This document shows, one piece after another, positions 1 to 8,208 of a DNA stretch of 64,000 bases (position 1 is its first letter; every line of letters starts with the position of its first letter). The position numbers and the translations under genes are program-made. The DNA is taken from contig JACKFH010000001.1 in NCBI GenBank assembly GCA_020632575.1, positions 372,001 to 436,000 of the forward strand, in the 5' to 3' direction. The notes below the pieces were generated by a model that had not been told where the DNA came from, ran no database searches, and saw only the letters and a list, made by a program, of their open reading frames with translations. The DNA comes from Candidatus Omnitrophota bacterium. GTDB lineage: Bacteria > Hinthialibacterota > Hinthialibacteria > OLB16.

Positions 1-487
1 AGTTTTCGGTTGGATCATGCAATGAGAGAGTTCCCTGAGTGGTTTGAGGGACGCCCAGGTCGTTTCGATAAAAGTCTTCGATTTTCCGAAGGCCACCCAT
101 CGGCCCAATGTCCCTGGCGATGGGGCAAACCCCGGGTCCAATAATCTTCCTCCCGGTGTCCCCAGCGGGATTGTGGGAGGCTCCGATCAAAACGCCCGCC
201 TTGGCGGAATTGTCCATCGCCGCGAAATAAAACTTTGAAGTTGAGCAGGCGCCAGGAATGAGTGTCACGTCCAATCCAGACTTTCGATAAATCTCGGAGG
301 TGATATTCAGATAGTGAGGCCCCATGCTCCGAGCGTCGTGGCCGACCAACACCGAACGCACACCGAGGCATTCATGGAAATACCGGGCCTCCGCCCGAGC
401 CAAACGGATCGCTAATTCGACCGTCAAAAACTCGCTCGGGGTTCGGATGTCATAAGCGCGGAACATGGAGAGATTCAAATCGGACAT
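1..487 (-). CDS. phosphohexomutase, N-terminal part (runs off the window)
   Basis: Phosphomannomutase/phosphoglucomutase-type enzyme that would interconvert hexose 1- and 6-phosphates. About 162 residues are visible, from an ATG at 487. The start reads MSDLNLSMFRAYDIR, the usual FRAYDIR opening of alpha-D-phosphohexomutases. The catalytic phosphoserine motif GASHNP (Ser about 104) is present and is followed by a basic stretch (TGRKIIG). The rest lies beyond base 1. The start codon directly follows the TGA of the DeoR-type gene (TGAATG), so the two are co-transcribed. With the sugar-phosphate transporter across the divergent promoter this suggests a role in using an imported sugar phosphate. 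Family call firm; substrate unknown. Confidence 0.85.
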   Translation of the reverse strand, partial: MSDLNLSMFRAYDIRTPSEFLTVELAIRLARAEARYFHECLGVRSVLVGHDARSMGPHYLNITSEIYRKSGLDVTLIPGACSTSKFYFAAMDNSAKAGVLIGASHNPAGDTGRKIIGPGVCPIARDIGPMGGLRKIEDFYRNDLGVPQTTQGTLSLHDPTEN

Positions 488-1351
488 TCAAGACACCTTG
501 GTCACAATCACATCGTTGGCCGCCTTGGTCAGCCATCGTTTTTCCTTGGCCGGAAGTCCGGAGTCGGTGATGATCCCATCGAAGTCGGTCAGTTTCGCAA
601 ATCGAGTGAACGCCGGATTACCGAACTTGCTGCTATCGGCGGTCAATAGAGATCTCTTAGCTCCCGCCAGCATCGCCTGGCAGACGCGGGTCTGATCCAC
701 ATGTCGGGTGAACGCTCCCTTTGAAGTGACTCCATCGGCGCCTACGATCGCGAGGTCGACATGAAACTCTCTCAGGTTCTCCTCGGTCAGCCAACCGGTC
801 AGGTCGGGGCTTCCATGACGGACCGTTCCTCCCAATAAAACCAGCTCGATTCCCTCGCAGGCGTAAAGGACCGAAGCGATGGCCAAGGAGGAGGTGAGAA
901 CGGTCAGCGGTTGAATCGTGGATAGCGCTTTCGCAACCTCGAGGGTGGTGGTCCCGCTGTCCAAGGACACCGACATTCCGGGTTCGATCCACCCCACCAC
1001 CTCCTTGGCAATAGCGCATTTCTCGGCGGCTCTCTGTTTCCCCTGTTCCTGGAATGCGAACTCGACAATACCCGCCTTCGAGAGAACCGCGCCTCCATGC
1101 GTTCGGGTCAGTTTCCCCGCGCTCTCCAGTTGTGCGAGATCGCGGCGAATGGTCATGAGACTCACATGGAAGCGACGCGCCAAATCCAACACGCTCGCCT
1201 CCCCCGCCTGCGTGAGATGGTCAAAGATTTCACCGTGCCGATTGTGAGTTCGTGCTCCGGGTAACGCGGAGTTGTTCGCCTTCAAGGAATCTCTCCCAAG
1301 TTGATTCGATCGCTTGCCAGGTCGGGCGCTTTGGTCTATTGTTTCGAACAT
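488..1351 (-). CDS. DeoR/GlpR-family transcriptional regulator
   Basis: Sugar-phosphate-responsive repressor of the DeoR family, 287 residues. An N-terminal winged helix-turn-helix (about residues 38-92) carries the family signature LARRFHVSLMTIRRDL followed by RTHGGAVL. The C-terminal DeoRC sensor domain shows DSGTTTLEVAKAL and LLGGTVR, typical of the phospho-sugar-binding ISOCOT fold. About 37 residues precede the conserved domain and the ATG at 1351 lies inside a putative operator repeat, so a later non-ATG start is possible. It is divergent from the organophosphate transporter gene and directly upstream of the phosphohexomutase gene. It probably controls both directions; the effector is not known. 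Confidence 0.9.
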   Translation of the reverse strand: MFETIDQSARPGKRSNQLGRDSLKANNSALPGARTHNRHGEIFDHLTQAGEASVLDLARRFHVSLMTIRRDLAQLESAGKLTRTHGGAVLSKAGIVEFAFQEQGKQRAAEKCAIAKEVVGWIEPGMSVSLDSGTTTLEVAKALSTIQPLTVLTSSLAIASVLYACEGIELVLLGGTVRHGSPDLTGWLTEENLREFHVDLAIVGADGVTSKGAFTRHVDQTRVCQAMLAGAKRSLLTADSSKFGNPAFTRFAKLTDFDGIITDSGLPAKEKRWLTKAANDVIVTKVS

Positions 1352-1375
1352 TATCGCTCAAAAACGAACATAATC
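1343..1375. promoter_or_regulatory. candidate DeoR operator: two direct repeats
   Basis: In the divergent gap, TTCGAACATTATC (1343-1355) and AACGAACATAATC (1363-1375) form two near-identical 13-base direct repeats 20 bases apart, which puts them on the same face of the helix. DeoR/GlpR regulators often bind spaced repeats containing TTCG or CGAA. Position and repeat are seen; binding by the adjacent regulator is inferred. Confidence 0.5.
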
Positions 1376-1391
1376 AAAGTGCGGAGCAGCC

Positions 1392-2729
1392 ATGCATACA
1401 GTGGATGAGGACGGCCCCCTTTCGACCGATCAACAAATCTGGCGTTGGAAGGTTTTGATCGCGACCTATTTCGGATACGCCGGGTTTTACCTGGTCCGGA
1501 AGGTTTTCACCTTGTGCAAGACCACCCTGGTCGAGGACTATGGGATGGGTTACGACTCGGTCGCGAACATCTGGACCGCGTACCTTGTCGCCTACATGAT
1601 CGGGCAATTCCTCAACAGTTTCATCGGTCGAAAGAAGGGTCCGCGTTTTCTGCTCCTGGGCGGCTTGGGGATCTCCATCGGAATCAACATTGTCTTCGGC
1701 TTCGCCAACTCTTACGAGACTTTCCTCGGGTTCATGTTCTTCAACGGTCTTGTTCAAGCCGCCGGCTGGCCCGGTTCGGTGGGCGGAATCGCGGAGTGGC
1801 TTCGCAAGAAGGAGCGCGGCACGATTATGGGCTTCTGGTCGACCAACTACCTGGTCGGCAACATCCTGGTCAAGTCGGTTGGCGGGTATCTCCTCCTTCA
1901 TTTCTCCGAGAAAATGGGGGGGCATTACGGAGTTCGATACGCTTTCCTCGGGTGCACTCTCCTCGCCTTCGCGATTTGGTGGCTCCTCTTTTTCTGGCAG
2001 AGGGACAAACCTCAGGATGTCGGCCTTGAACCGATTGTCGATCACCATGGACCCTCGGAAAGTTCGGTCGAGGCCTCGGTGGCCGAGCATGTATCTTTCG
2101 CCGAATACCTTCGTCTGATTTTCAACCCGATCGTTCCGCTCATGGGGTGCAGCTACTTTTGCATCAAGTTCCTTCGCTACGCACTCGACTCTTGGCTCCC
2201 CACTTTTCTTGACCTCCAGGGGATGGATGTGGGACGGGCCTCTTACTATTCCTCCATCTTCGACTGGATGGGCCTCGCGGGATCGATTGTGGCCGGCATC
2301 GCTCTCGACCGGATCTTCCGTGGAAGGTGGGACCGACTCTGTTGGGTGATGGGTGTGGGGATGATCGTCGGTTATCTCGCCGTGGTGGAGTATGGCGGAC
2401 ACCCGGTGGCTCTCGCGGTCTGTTTCGGGATGGTCGGTTTCATGCTTTATGGCCCGGACACGCTTCTTTGCGGAGCGGCGTCGGTGATCGTTGCGGGCGA
2501 ACGAAACGCGGTCGCGGTGGCGGGTTTGGTCAACGGCATCGGGAGCATCGGGCCGGTCGTTCAGGAGCAGGTGATTGGACGACTTCTCGAGGGGCGCGAA
2601 CCCGAAATCGCGATTCGCAACGCCAACCTCCTCGGACTCTCCATGAGTGTCCTGTTTGTGCTGATCATGACCGTCATCTGCCTATGGGTCTCCAATCTGC
2701 TGAAGAAACGCGAGAGGGAAGCCCAATGA
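1392..2729 (+). CDS. MFS organophosphate:phosphate antiporter-like transporter (GlpT/UhpT type)
   Basis: Inner-membrane major facilitator of 445 residues, most like the organophosphate:Pi antiporter (OPA) branch that takes up glycerol-3-phosphate or hexose phosphates. Support comes from the N-terminal YFGYAGFYLVRK segment and the QAAGWPGSVGGIAEWLRKKERG loop between helices 4 and 5. That loop matches the GWP...W..KERG pattern of GlpT and UhpT. About twelve hydrophobic segments are evident. The gene starts 40 bases from the divergent DeoR gene and its stop overlaps the next ATG (ATGA), so it heads a three-gene operon. Substrate is inferred only; a sugar phosphate or phosphonate is likely. Confidence 0.85.
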   Translation: MHTVDEDGPLSTDQQIWRWKVLIATYFGYAGFYLVRKVFTLCKTTLVEDYGMGYDSVANIWTAYLVAYMIGQFLNSFIGRKKGPRFLLLGGLGISIGINIVFGFANSYETFLGFMFFNGLVQAAGWPGSVGGIAEWLRKKERGTIMGFWSTNYLVGNILVKSVGGYLLLHFSEKMGGHYGVRYAFLGCTLLAFAIWWLLFFWQRDKPQDVGLEPIVDHHGPSESSVEASVAEHVSFAEYLRLIFNPIVPLMGCSYFCIKFLRYALDSWLPTFLDLQGMDVGRASYYSSIFDWMGLAGSIVAGIALDRIFRGRWDRLCWVMGVGMIVGYLAVVEYGGHPVALAVCFGMVGFMLYGPDTLLCGAASVIVAGERNAVAVAGLVNGIGSIGPVVQEQVIGRLLEGREPEIAIRNANLLGLSMSVLFVLIMTVICLWVSNLLKKREREAQ

Positions 2730-3631
2730 CCAGACGCCTCCTTGTAACGGGTCTGGGCGGTTTTGTGGCGGGCAGTGTCATCGCCCAAGGCCGAGAGGCA
2801 TGGTCCATCGACGCCATTTCCTCCCCCAACCATTCGCTTTCCATCGAAGGAGTCCGTTGTCACTCCCTGGATCTGAGGGACTCCGATCGTCTCGAGGAAC
2901 TCTTCAAGGCCTGCTCTCCCAATGCGGTCATCCACGCAGCCGCGAAAGCCGATATCGATTTTTGCGAGAAAAATCCCGCGGAGGCCGACGAGATGAATGT
3001 CGGAGTCACCCAAACGCTCGCCGAATGCTGCGACCGATTGGGGGCGAAGATGGTCTTCTGTTCCACCGACACCGTCTTCGATGGAGCGAAAGGACACTAC
3101 ACCGAGGAAGATCACCCACGCCCGGTCAACCTTTATGGCGAGACCAAGGTCCGAGCCGAGGAGATTGTTCTCGGCAAGTTGAAAGACTCCGTGGTCGCCC
3201 GGCTCGCACTCGTGATGGGATTTCCCGTCCATGGTTCAGGCAACTCGTTTCTCTTCAAAACAATCGCCTCCTTAAAGGAGGGGAAGGAAGTAAAATTCCC
3301 CGAAAACGAGATCCGAACCCCGATCGATGTGGTTACGCTCGGGCAGGCTCTGCTGGAACTGGCCGGACACCCGCACGCAGGCATCTTCCATTTGGCGGGA
3401 AACACCCGACTCAATCGCTACGAAATGGGCCGCGAAATCGCCCGGCATCTCGGGTTCACAACCGACCTCATCATTTCCACCGATTCAAACGCGATGCCAG
3501 GGCGCGCGCCACGGCCCAATGACGCTTCACTCGATAATTCCAAAGCGTGGATCCGCCTGGAAACCAAGATGAAGGATCTGATCGAAGGTTTGGATCACGC
3601 GGTTCAATTCAAGGAGCAATACCATGGGTAG
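2726..3631 (+). CDS. RmlD-like NAD(P)-dependent sugar reductase/epimerase (extended SDR)
   Basis: Extended short-chain dehydrogenase of 301 residues resembling dTDP-4-dehydrorhamnose reductase. It has an N-terminal Rossmann motif LVTGLGGFVAG, the STDTVFDGAKGHY segment typical of RmlD-like proteins, and the catalytic YGETK (Tyr-x-x-x-Lys). The ATG at 2726 overlaps the transporter stop by four bases; a longer upstream reading frame is antisense-like noise inside the transporter gene. The 3' end overlaps the aminotransferase start by eight bases, so the three genes are translationally coupled. No glucose-1-phosphate thymidylyltransferase or dehydratase genes are nearby, so a real role in dTDP-rhamnose synthesis is doubtful. 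It probably reduces or oxidises a keto-sugar or cyclitol. Confidence 0.82.
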   Translation: MTRRLLVTGLGGFVAGSVIAQGREAWSIDAISSPNHSLSIEGVRCHSLDLRDSDRLEELFKACSPNAVIHAAAKADIDFCEKNPAEADEMNVGVTQTLAECCDRLGAKMVFCSTDTVFDGAKGHYTEEDHPRPVNLYGETKVRAEEIVLGKLKDSVVARLALVMGFPVHGSGNSFLFKTIASLKEGKEVKFPENEIRTPIDVVTLGQALLELAGHPHAGIFHLAGNTRLNRYEMGREIARHLGFTTDLIISTDSNAMPGRAPRPNDASLDNSKAWIRLETKMKDLIEGLDHAVQFKEQYHG

Positions 3632-4820
3632 TCCACCAATCAAACACGACCTCCTTATCCGGTTTGGAAGTGAATACGGGGTCGAGGAGAGAGCGGCGGT
3701 CCTCGATGTTCTCGACAAGAACGCCCCCACCAGCGACAAAGCCTGCATTCAGTTCGAGAAGGATTTCGCCGCCTATTGCGGGACCGAATACGCCCGCTGT
3801 GTCAGCAATGGAACTGCGGCGCTCTTCCTATCCATGGTGGGAATCGGGCTCCAACCCGGAGACCGAGTGATCACCACACCGCTCACCTGGATTGCCACCG
3901 CCGCGGCCCCTGCCACTCTCGGGGCGGAGGTCGATTTTGTCGACATTGATTCCGAAACTTACAACCTGGATCCTACCCTGATCGAGGAAAAAATTACGCC
4001 GCAAACCAAGGCGATCCTCCCCGTTCACATGTATGGCCAATGCTGCGATATGGACCCCATTTTGGAGATCGCCCAAAAACATGGACTCGCGGTGGTCGAG
4101 GACGCTTGCCACACGGTGGGCGGGGAGTACAAGGGGCGCAAAGCCGGTTCGATGGGAACGACCGGTTGCTTTAGCTTCCACGAGCAAAAGAACATGTCGA
4201 CTCTGGGCGAGGGGGGGATGGTGGTGACCGACGATCCCAACGTTTACGAACGAATCGCCCTCTACCGTTCGCATTGCACCCGAGTGTATGGCGAATCCAC
4301 CAAATACTGTTCCATCGACGAAACCCAATTCCCGATGGGCAAAAGATTCTGGTGGCAGGATTTCGATGACACCGGCTACAACTTCCGAATGACCGACATT
4401 CAGTCCGCTGTCGGCATCGAGCAGCTCAAGAAACTCGACTCCCTCAACCAGAGACGCATCGACCATGCCGCATTTTTGAGCGAACGTCTCGAGGGCGTCC
4501 CGGGTTTGAAACTTCCGAAGACCATGCCGGAGCGGAAACATGTTTTCCACCTTTACCCAGTCCTGATCGATCCAACCACTTTCGGAATGACCAAAGAGGA
4601 TTTCATCGACCGGATGCTCCATGAAAAGGGGATCAAGGTGGGGATGCACTACATCCCGCTGACCTGGACAACGGCATTCAAAAACCGGGGATACGATCGT
4701 GGACAATTTCCGGTCGCCGATCATGTCGGCGAAAATGTGGTCACCTTCCCGGTTGGCCCGAGACTGACTGAAGAGGCGCTGGAATACCTTGTCGAGAGTG
4801 TGGTCTCATTAGCCGGCTGA
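3624..4820 (+). CDS. DegT/DnrJ/EryC1/StrS-family PLP-dependent aminotransferase
   Basis: Sugar aminotransferase of 398 residues (fold type I). The PLP-binding segment SFHEQKNMSTLGEGG carries the Schiff-base lysine (about residue 189). VVEDACHTVGGEYKGRKAG (Asp about 160) and SNGTAAL are the other family hallmarks. It would transfer an amino group from glutamate or glutamine to a keto-sugar, or act in the reverse direction in catabolism. It is the last gene of the transporter-reductase-aminotransferase operon and ends only eight bases from the convergent NhaC gene. With the preceding oxidoreductase it makes a plausible two-step aminodeoxy-sugar interconversion; direction and substrate cannot be told from sequence. 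Confidence 0.88.
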   Translation: MGSPPIKHDLLIRFGSEYGVEERAAVLDVLDKNAPTSDKACIQFEKDFAAYCGTEYARCVSNGTAALFLSMVGIGLQPGDRVITTPLTWIATAAAPATLGAEVDFVDIDSETYNLDPTLIEEKITPQTKAILPVHMYGQCCDMDPILEIAQKHGLAVVEDACHTVGGEYKGRKAGSMGTTGCFSFHEQKNMSTLGEGGMVVTDDPNVYERIALYRSHCTRVYGESTKYCSIDETQFPMGKRFWWQDFDDTGYNFRMTDIQSAVGIEQLKKLDSLNQRRIDHAAFLSERLEGVPGLKLPKTMPERKHVFHLYPVLIDPTTFGMTKEDFIDRMLHEKGIKVGMHYIPLTWTTAFKNRGYDRGQFPVADHVGENVVTFPVGPRLTEEALEYLVESVVSLAG

Positions 4821-4828
4821 CAGTCGAT

Positions 4829-6220
4829 TCAACCGTGACGACGCCCAAATCCAGTGATGACCGCGAGGATCATGATCGGGAAAAGGGTCAGACCGTAGAA
4901 GATGAATGGGAGTTCCTCGCTCCAGGAGATGATGGGGACGAAATCGTACCGTTCCGCAACCTCCCGCTGAATGGCCGACGAGGCGGTCACCGCCGCGGCA
5001 TAGGGCAGCATGTAGGGAAACGAACAGGAGACAGTGTCAAGCAGGTTTGCCACGCGATAAGAGTGAATTTGGTGTCTCTTTCTCAGGACATTCGCGAGAG
5101 GTCCCACCGCAATCATGGCGACTGTGTTAACCGATACACAAAGGTTGGCGATTGAGATGAGCGCGATGATCGCCCCTTCGGTTCGGGCCACTGTCTTTGT
5201 CCACCCCTTGTCGAGCCAATTCATGAGTTCATCGAGAAATCCACCCACTTTCATCAGACCGATGGAGGTCACCAGGAGTAGGGTCAAAACCGCGGTCGGA
5301 ACCAGTCCCATGGCTCCCCCGACCAGACTTCCCTCGATCGCGCCATCCGGAGTGACATGAAAAAGATCTTTGAAATCGAATATGCCCAGGGATGGCCCCA
5401 ACAAAGAGGCGCAGAGAATTCCAGCGGTCAGGGCGAGCAGAAAGTGGTATCCACTGAAGGCGATCGCAAAGACAATTGCCGCGGGGATCAGCATCGGGAG
5501 CCCTTTCGGGTCCGAGTTCTCTTGCAAAATCTTTTCCGCGACCGAGGGATCGACAGTGGATTTCCCAGCCCCGAAGGTGAGGAACAAAACGCCGGACAAA
5601 GCGGCGGCGAGAAGAACATACTTGAGTCGCGACCGCACCACCCCGCCCACATCGGCTTCCTGGGTGGCCGCCGAAACAATGGTCGTGTCCGACACCGGAG
5701 CTAGGTTGTCTCCAAAGGCTGCGCCGCTGATGATCGCTCCCATGACCGCGGCTGGATTGGCTCCAAGGACAACGCCCGCTGGGTACATGACGGCTGTGAA
5801 TCCCAGGACCGTCCCTAGTCCCGTTCCTAAAGAGACAGCGAACAATGCCGCGCACACAAAGACAGTCAGAGTGAACAAGCCGCCCGAAAGTCCAAGTTTC
5901 CATCCCACCCAAACAATGGCCTCCACCAAATCGCAATCGGCCAAGACTCCGGAGAACGCCCCGGCCCAAAGCCAGCAGACGATTGCCACCGCAGCGGTTC
6001 GGTTCGCCATCAGGGTGAATAATGTTTCGCAGTAGTCTCCCAGATTCTGAGCGAAGATCATTCCGATCGACAACCCCAACATGGCCGCCAAAATCATCCC
6101 CTCAACTTGAGGGGCTCCGGCAACGACCAAGATCAGAGTGGCCATGACGAAGACGAGAATAGGCGCCGCGCTTGCCAAAGGTCCTCCTCGGAAATGGATG
6201 GTTTGTTCGGTTGAGTTCAT
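4829..6220 (-). CDS. NhaC-family Na+/H+ antiporter
   Basis: Polytopic inner-membrane antiporter of about 463 residues in the NhaC/ion-transporter family. Evidence is the GAAFGDNLAPVSDTT motif of NhaC proteins and a second conserved stretch (ISIANLCVSVNTVAMIAVGP) in the C-terminal half, with some eleven hydrophobic segments. The ATG at 6220 (MNSTEQTIHF) is preferred. The open frame extends 30 codons further upstream, but that part is non-hydrophobic and rich in proline and histidine. The gene is convergent with the aminotransferase gene and divergent from rplU. A second Na+/H+ antiporter (NhaA) lies about 14 kb away, which suggests a sodium-rich or alkaline habitat. Confidence 0.85.
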   Translation of the reverse strand: MNSTEQTIHFRGGPLASAAPILVFVMATLILVVAGAPQVEGMILAAMLGLSIGMIFAQNLGDYCETLFTLMANRTAAVAIVCWLWAGAFSGVLADCDLVEAIVWVGWKLGLSGGLFTLTVFVCAALFAVSLGTGLGTVLGFTAVMYPAGVVLGANPAAVMGAIISGAAFGDNLAPVSDTTIVSAATQEADVGGVVRSRLKYVLLAAALSGVLFLTFGAGKSTVDPSVAEKILQENSDPKGLPMLIPAAIVFAIAFSGYHFLLALTAGILCASLLGPSLGIFDFKDLFHVTPDGAIEGSLVGGAMGLVPTAVLTLLLVTSIGLMKVGGFLDELMNWLDKGWTKTVARTEGAIIALISIANLCVSVNTVAMIAVGPLANVLRKRHQIHSYRVANLLDTVSCSFPYMLPYAAAVTASSAIQREVAERYDFVPIISWSEELPFIFYGLTLFPIMILAVITGFGRRHG

Positions 6221-6341
6221 GAGCAAAAGATGAATGTTGGGTTCAAGGGATTTCCGCCATTCACTCGGCGGACGCCCAGGATACCATAAGATTGCATGGT
6301 GGTGGGGCATCCTAGGTTTTTTTTCTAGTCGGGGGTCATAC

Positions 6342-6370
6342 TTGACGCCGGCAAAAAAAATCCGTAGATT
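6342..6370 (+). promoter_or_regulatory. sigma70-type promoter of rplU
   Basis: TTGACG (6342-6347), 17 bases, then TAGATT (6365-6370): a strong match to the -35/-10 consensus with ideal spacing. Transcription would start near 6377 and leave a leader of roughly 175 bases before rplU. Confidence 0.6.
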
Positions 6371-6477
6371 CTCAAGGTTTGCGACCTGGATTTTTCAATC
6401 GAATCCTGGAGGCGAATAAAATCATCGGCCTTTCAGTGGATTTTCCCGAGGTTGGAATTGATAAGTGGTGAATAATC

Positions 6478-6502
6478 AACGGGTTCTATCGCTTGACCCG
6501 TT
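6478..6502 (+). promoter_or_regulatory. hairpin in the rplU leader
   Basis: AACGGGT (6478-6484) pairs with ACCCGTT (6496-6502) around an 11-base loop, about 50 bases upstream of the rplU start and inside the long leader. Ribosomal protein leaders often carry autoregulatory structures; whether this one does is unproven. Confidence 0.3.
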
Positions 6503-6553
6503 CGACCAAATAGTTGACGGGCAAATAGAAAGCCCTTTGAAGGAGTGAAGAAA

Positions 6554-6940
6554 ATGGTTTACGCCATCATCCGTTCCGGCGGAAAACAGCAGAGAGTCTC
6601 GGTCGGGGACCGTTTCGATGTCGAGAAACTGCCGAAAGAAGTGAGTGAAACAGTCGAGATCGGCGAGGTCCTCGCGGTCGGCGAGGGCGAAGACATCCAG
6701 GTCGGCGCCCCCTATGTCGACGGCGCGAAAGTCGTCTGCGAAGTGGTCCGTCAGGATCGCGGCAAGAAAATTCTGATCGGGAAATACAAGCGCCGGAAGA
6801 ATTTCTACCGCAAGAACGGGCACCGTCAGTCGTTCACTCGACTCCGCGTCGATTCGATTCAGGCCAGCGGTATCAACGAGAAATCCGGCGCCGCTTCAAA
6901 AGCCACGGAGGCTCCAGCCGAGGACGCGGGAGAGGAATAA
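6554..6940 (+). CDS. rplU: 50S ribosomal protein L21
   Basis: L21 of the large ribosomal subunit, which contacts 23S rRNA and L20. The 128-residue protein starts MVYAIIRSGGKQQRV and includes GKYKRRKNFYRKNGHRQ, the conserved rRNA-binding end of L21. An alanine- and glutamate-rich tail (about 20 residues) extends beyond the usual ~103-residue core. The ATG at 6554 is chosen because AAGGAG at 6539-6544 is nine bases upstream; a GTG at 6545 would abut the ribosome-binding site. Unusually, rpmA (L27) does not follow: the next item is a palindromic repeat and a terminator, so the gene is monocistronic here. Confidence 0.95.
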   Translation: MVYAIIRSGGKQQRVSVGDRFDVEKLPKEVSETVEIGEVLAVGEGEDIQVGAPYVDGAKVVCEVVRQDRGKKILIGKYKRRKNFYRKNGHRQSFTRLRVDSIQASGINEKSGAASKATEAPAEDAGEE

Positions 6941-6960
6941 GACTTGAGGTTTGCGGTTTC

Positions 6961-7132
6961 GAGTCCGTTTTAACGGACTTCGATGTTCGTAGCCACGGAA
7001 TTGATTTCGTGGCGGGGTTGGATGCGATCCGCTTAGTTCGTCTTTCTATTTCCAACTCACAATTACGGCGCAGTCCGCGACAGGTTCAAACCGCGTCGCT
7101 ACACAAAACGAAGTCCGTTTAAACGGACTGAC
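6961..7132. repeat. dispersed modular palindromic repeat, copy A
   Basis: Non-coding. It begins with a GTCCGTTTTAACGGAC hairpin and has a central CCACGGAATT...TTCGTGG palindrome. A segment GGTTCAAACCGCGTCGCTACAC follows in pieces (left part GGTTCAAACC, right part GTCGCTACAC). It ends with a second hairpin, GTCCGTTTAAACGGAC. Related copies lie at 25849-25988, 29039-29180 and, in part, 38197-38262. It sits between the rplU stop and its terminator. Confidence 0.75.
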
Positions 7133-7143
7133 TCCGACAAAAC

Positions 7144-7183
7144 AAAAGCCTCTCTTCCAAGAATTGAAAGAGAGGCTTTTTTA
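7144..7183 (+). terminator. Rho-independent terminator downstream of rplU
   Basis: A perfect 13-base stem, AAAAGCCTCTCTT (7144-7156) with AAGAGAGGCTTTT (7168-7180), 11-base loop and a run of T. It ends the rplU transcript, and the opposite strand also begins with a T-rich tail, so it may be bidirectional. Confidence 0.85.
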
Positions 7184-7210
7184 TTCACCCATGGTTTATT
7201 CACCTTGCCC

Positions 7211-7236
7211 TGGATTCCCGCCTTCGCGGGAATGAC
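7211..7236. repeat. short palindromic repeat (GGATTCCCGCC...GCGGGAATGAC)
   Basis: TGGATTCCCGCCTTCGCGGGAATGAC in two parts (TGGATTCCCGCC, then GCGGGAATGAC): a 7-bp GC-rich stem. Elements of this type are scattered in many bacterial genomes. Two related units occur at 54098-54162. Confidence 0.7.
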
Positions 7237-7282
7237 GACAGGGTGATGGAATCTCCACGGGGGAAGCTAGCCCCGATGAAGA

Positions 7283-7708
7283 TTACTCGCCGACTTTCAC
7301 CTCGATCCGACGGGGTTCGGCGGGTTTCACTTTTGGGAGAGTCACTCGCAGGACTCCATTCCGGAGTTCGCTGCCGATGCCCTCCACATCGATCTCCTCG
7401 CCGAGCCGGAACTGGCGCCGGTAAGAGACCGCTTCATGCTCTCTCCACAACCACTTCACGTTTTTCTCCGGAGTGGGTGGAGTCTGTTTTGCCTCGATGG
7501 TGAGAAGGTTGTTCTCGACCGTGAGGTTGATGTTCTCCCGGTGAATTCCGGGCACATCGATCAGGAGCGCGAGGCTCTCGCCGGTTTCATAAACATCCAC
7601 CGGTGGAATGTAAAACTCCTCCTCGAGAACTTGCGCGTCTTTCTTTTCCACCACCTCGCCCGTATCCGGGGCTTGGGCGACTTGAGTGTCGGAATAAGCT
7701 TGTGTCAT
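7283..7708 (-). CDS. Hsp20/alpha-crystallin small heat-shock protein
   Basis: ATP-independent holdase chaperone of 141 residues. The alpha-crystallin domain runs from about residue 32 (PPVDVYETGESLALLIDVPG) to the C-terminus and includes the hallmark GVLRVTLPK near the end. The C-terminal PRRIEV is the I-x-V/I-type tail that docks neighbouring subunits. AAGGAGG precedes the ATG at good spacing. It lies 38 bases downstream of a second, dissimilar Hsp20 gene on the same strand, so the two form a heat-shock pair; such pairs often form mixed oligomers. Confidence 0.92.
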   Translation of the reverse strand: MTQAYSDTQVAQAPDTGEVVEKKDAQVLEEEFYIPPVDVYETGESLALLIDVPGIHRENINLTVENNLLTIEAKQTPPTPEKNVKWLWREHEAVSYRRQFRLGEEIDVEGIGSELRNGVLRVTLPKVKPAEPRRIEVKVGE

Positions 7709-7746
7709 TGTCGTTTCCTCCTTCGGAATACTGGATCGCGTCTCGC

Positions 7747-8208
7747 TTAGTTGGCGATCGCGACTTCGATCGATCTCGGTTTCGATTGTTCCGCCTTCGG
7801 AACCTCGATGTTCAAAATGCCGTCCTTGTACTCGGCGGTGATTTTGTCCACCTCGACATCGGTCGGCAGACGGAATGACCGTTGGAAACTCCCCACCGAC
7901 CGTTCGCTCCGATGGTATTTATCGTTATCGGAAAGTTGCTCGGCACGGATCCGACCCGAAAACTCGAGGCGGTTCTTTTGCGCGGTCACTTTGACAGAGT
8001 CCGAATCCAACCCCGGGGCGATCACATGCACCCGGTAACCCTCCCCTTCGTCCTGGATATTAACCTTGGGATAGGACAGGCTGTTTTGTCCGGACACCAA
8101 TTCGGTTCCAAAACTCCCCGGAAATCGTGTGAATCCGAGAGGAGTGAAACCACGAGACAGTTCGCGACCTAAGCGGTCAAACTCTCTGAATAGACCTCGA
8201 TTCCACAT
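7747..8208 (-). CDS. Hsp20/alpha-crystallin small heat-shock protein
   Basis: Second small heat-shock protein, 153 residues. It starts MWNRGLFREFDRLGREL, typical of bacterial class A sHSPs. The alpha-crystallin domain covers about residues 45-145, with VIAPGLDSDSVKVTA, SFQRSFRLP and the GILNIEVPK signature, and the tail PRSIEVAIAN. A strong ribosome-binding site (AAAGGAGA) precedes the ATG at 8208. First gene of the two-gene sHSP operon that reads away from the RNase E/G gene. Its A/T-rich upstream region probably holds the promoter. Confidence 0.93.
   Translation of the reverse strand: MWNRGLFREFDRLGRELSRGFTPLGFTRFPGSFGTELVSGQNSLSYPKVNIQDEGEGYRVHVIAPGLDSDSVKVTAQKNRLEFSGRIRAEQLSDNDKYHRSERSVGSFQRSFRLPTDVEVDKITAEYKDGILNIEVPKAEQSKPRSIEVAIAN

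Noticed and set aside
1374..2402. 342-codon open frame antisense to the transporter gene
   Set aside because: Charged, low-hydrophobicity translation with no family features; a shadow of the transporter's GC-rich codons. The same holds for 9931-11421, 47643-48542, 49876-50751 and 54220-55110.
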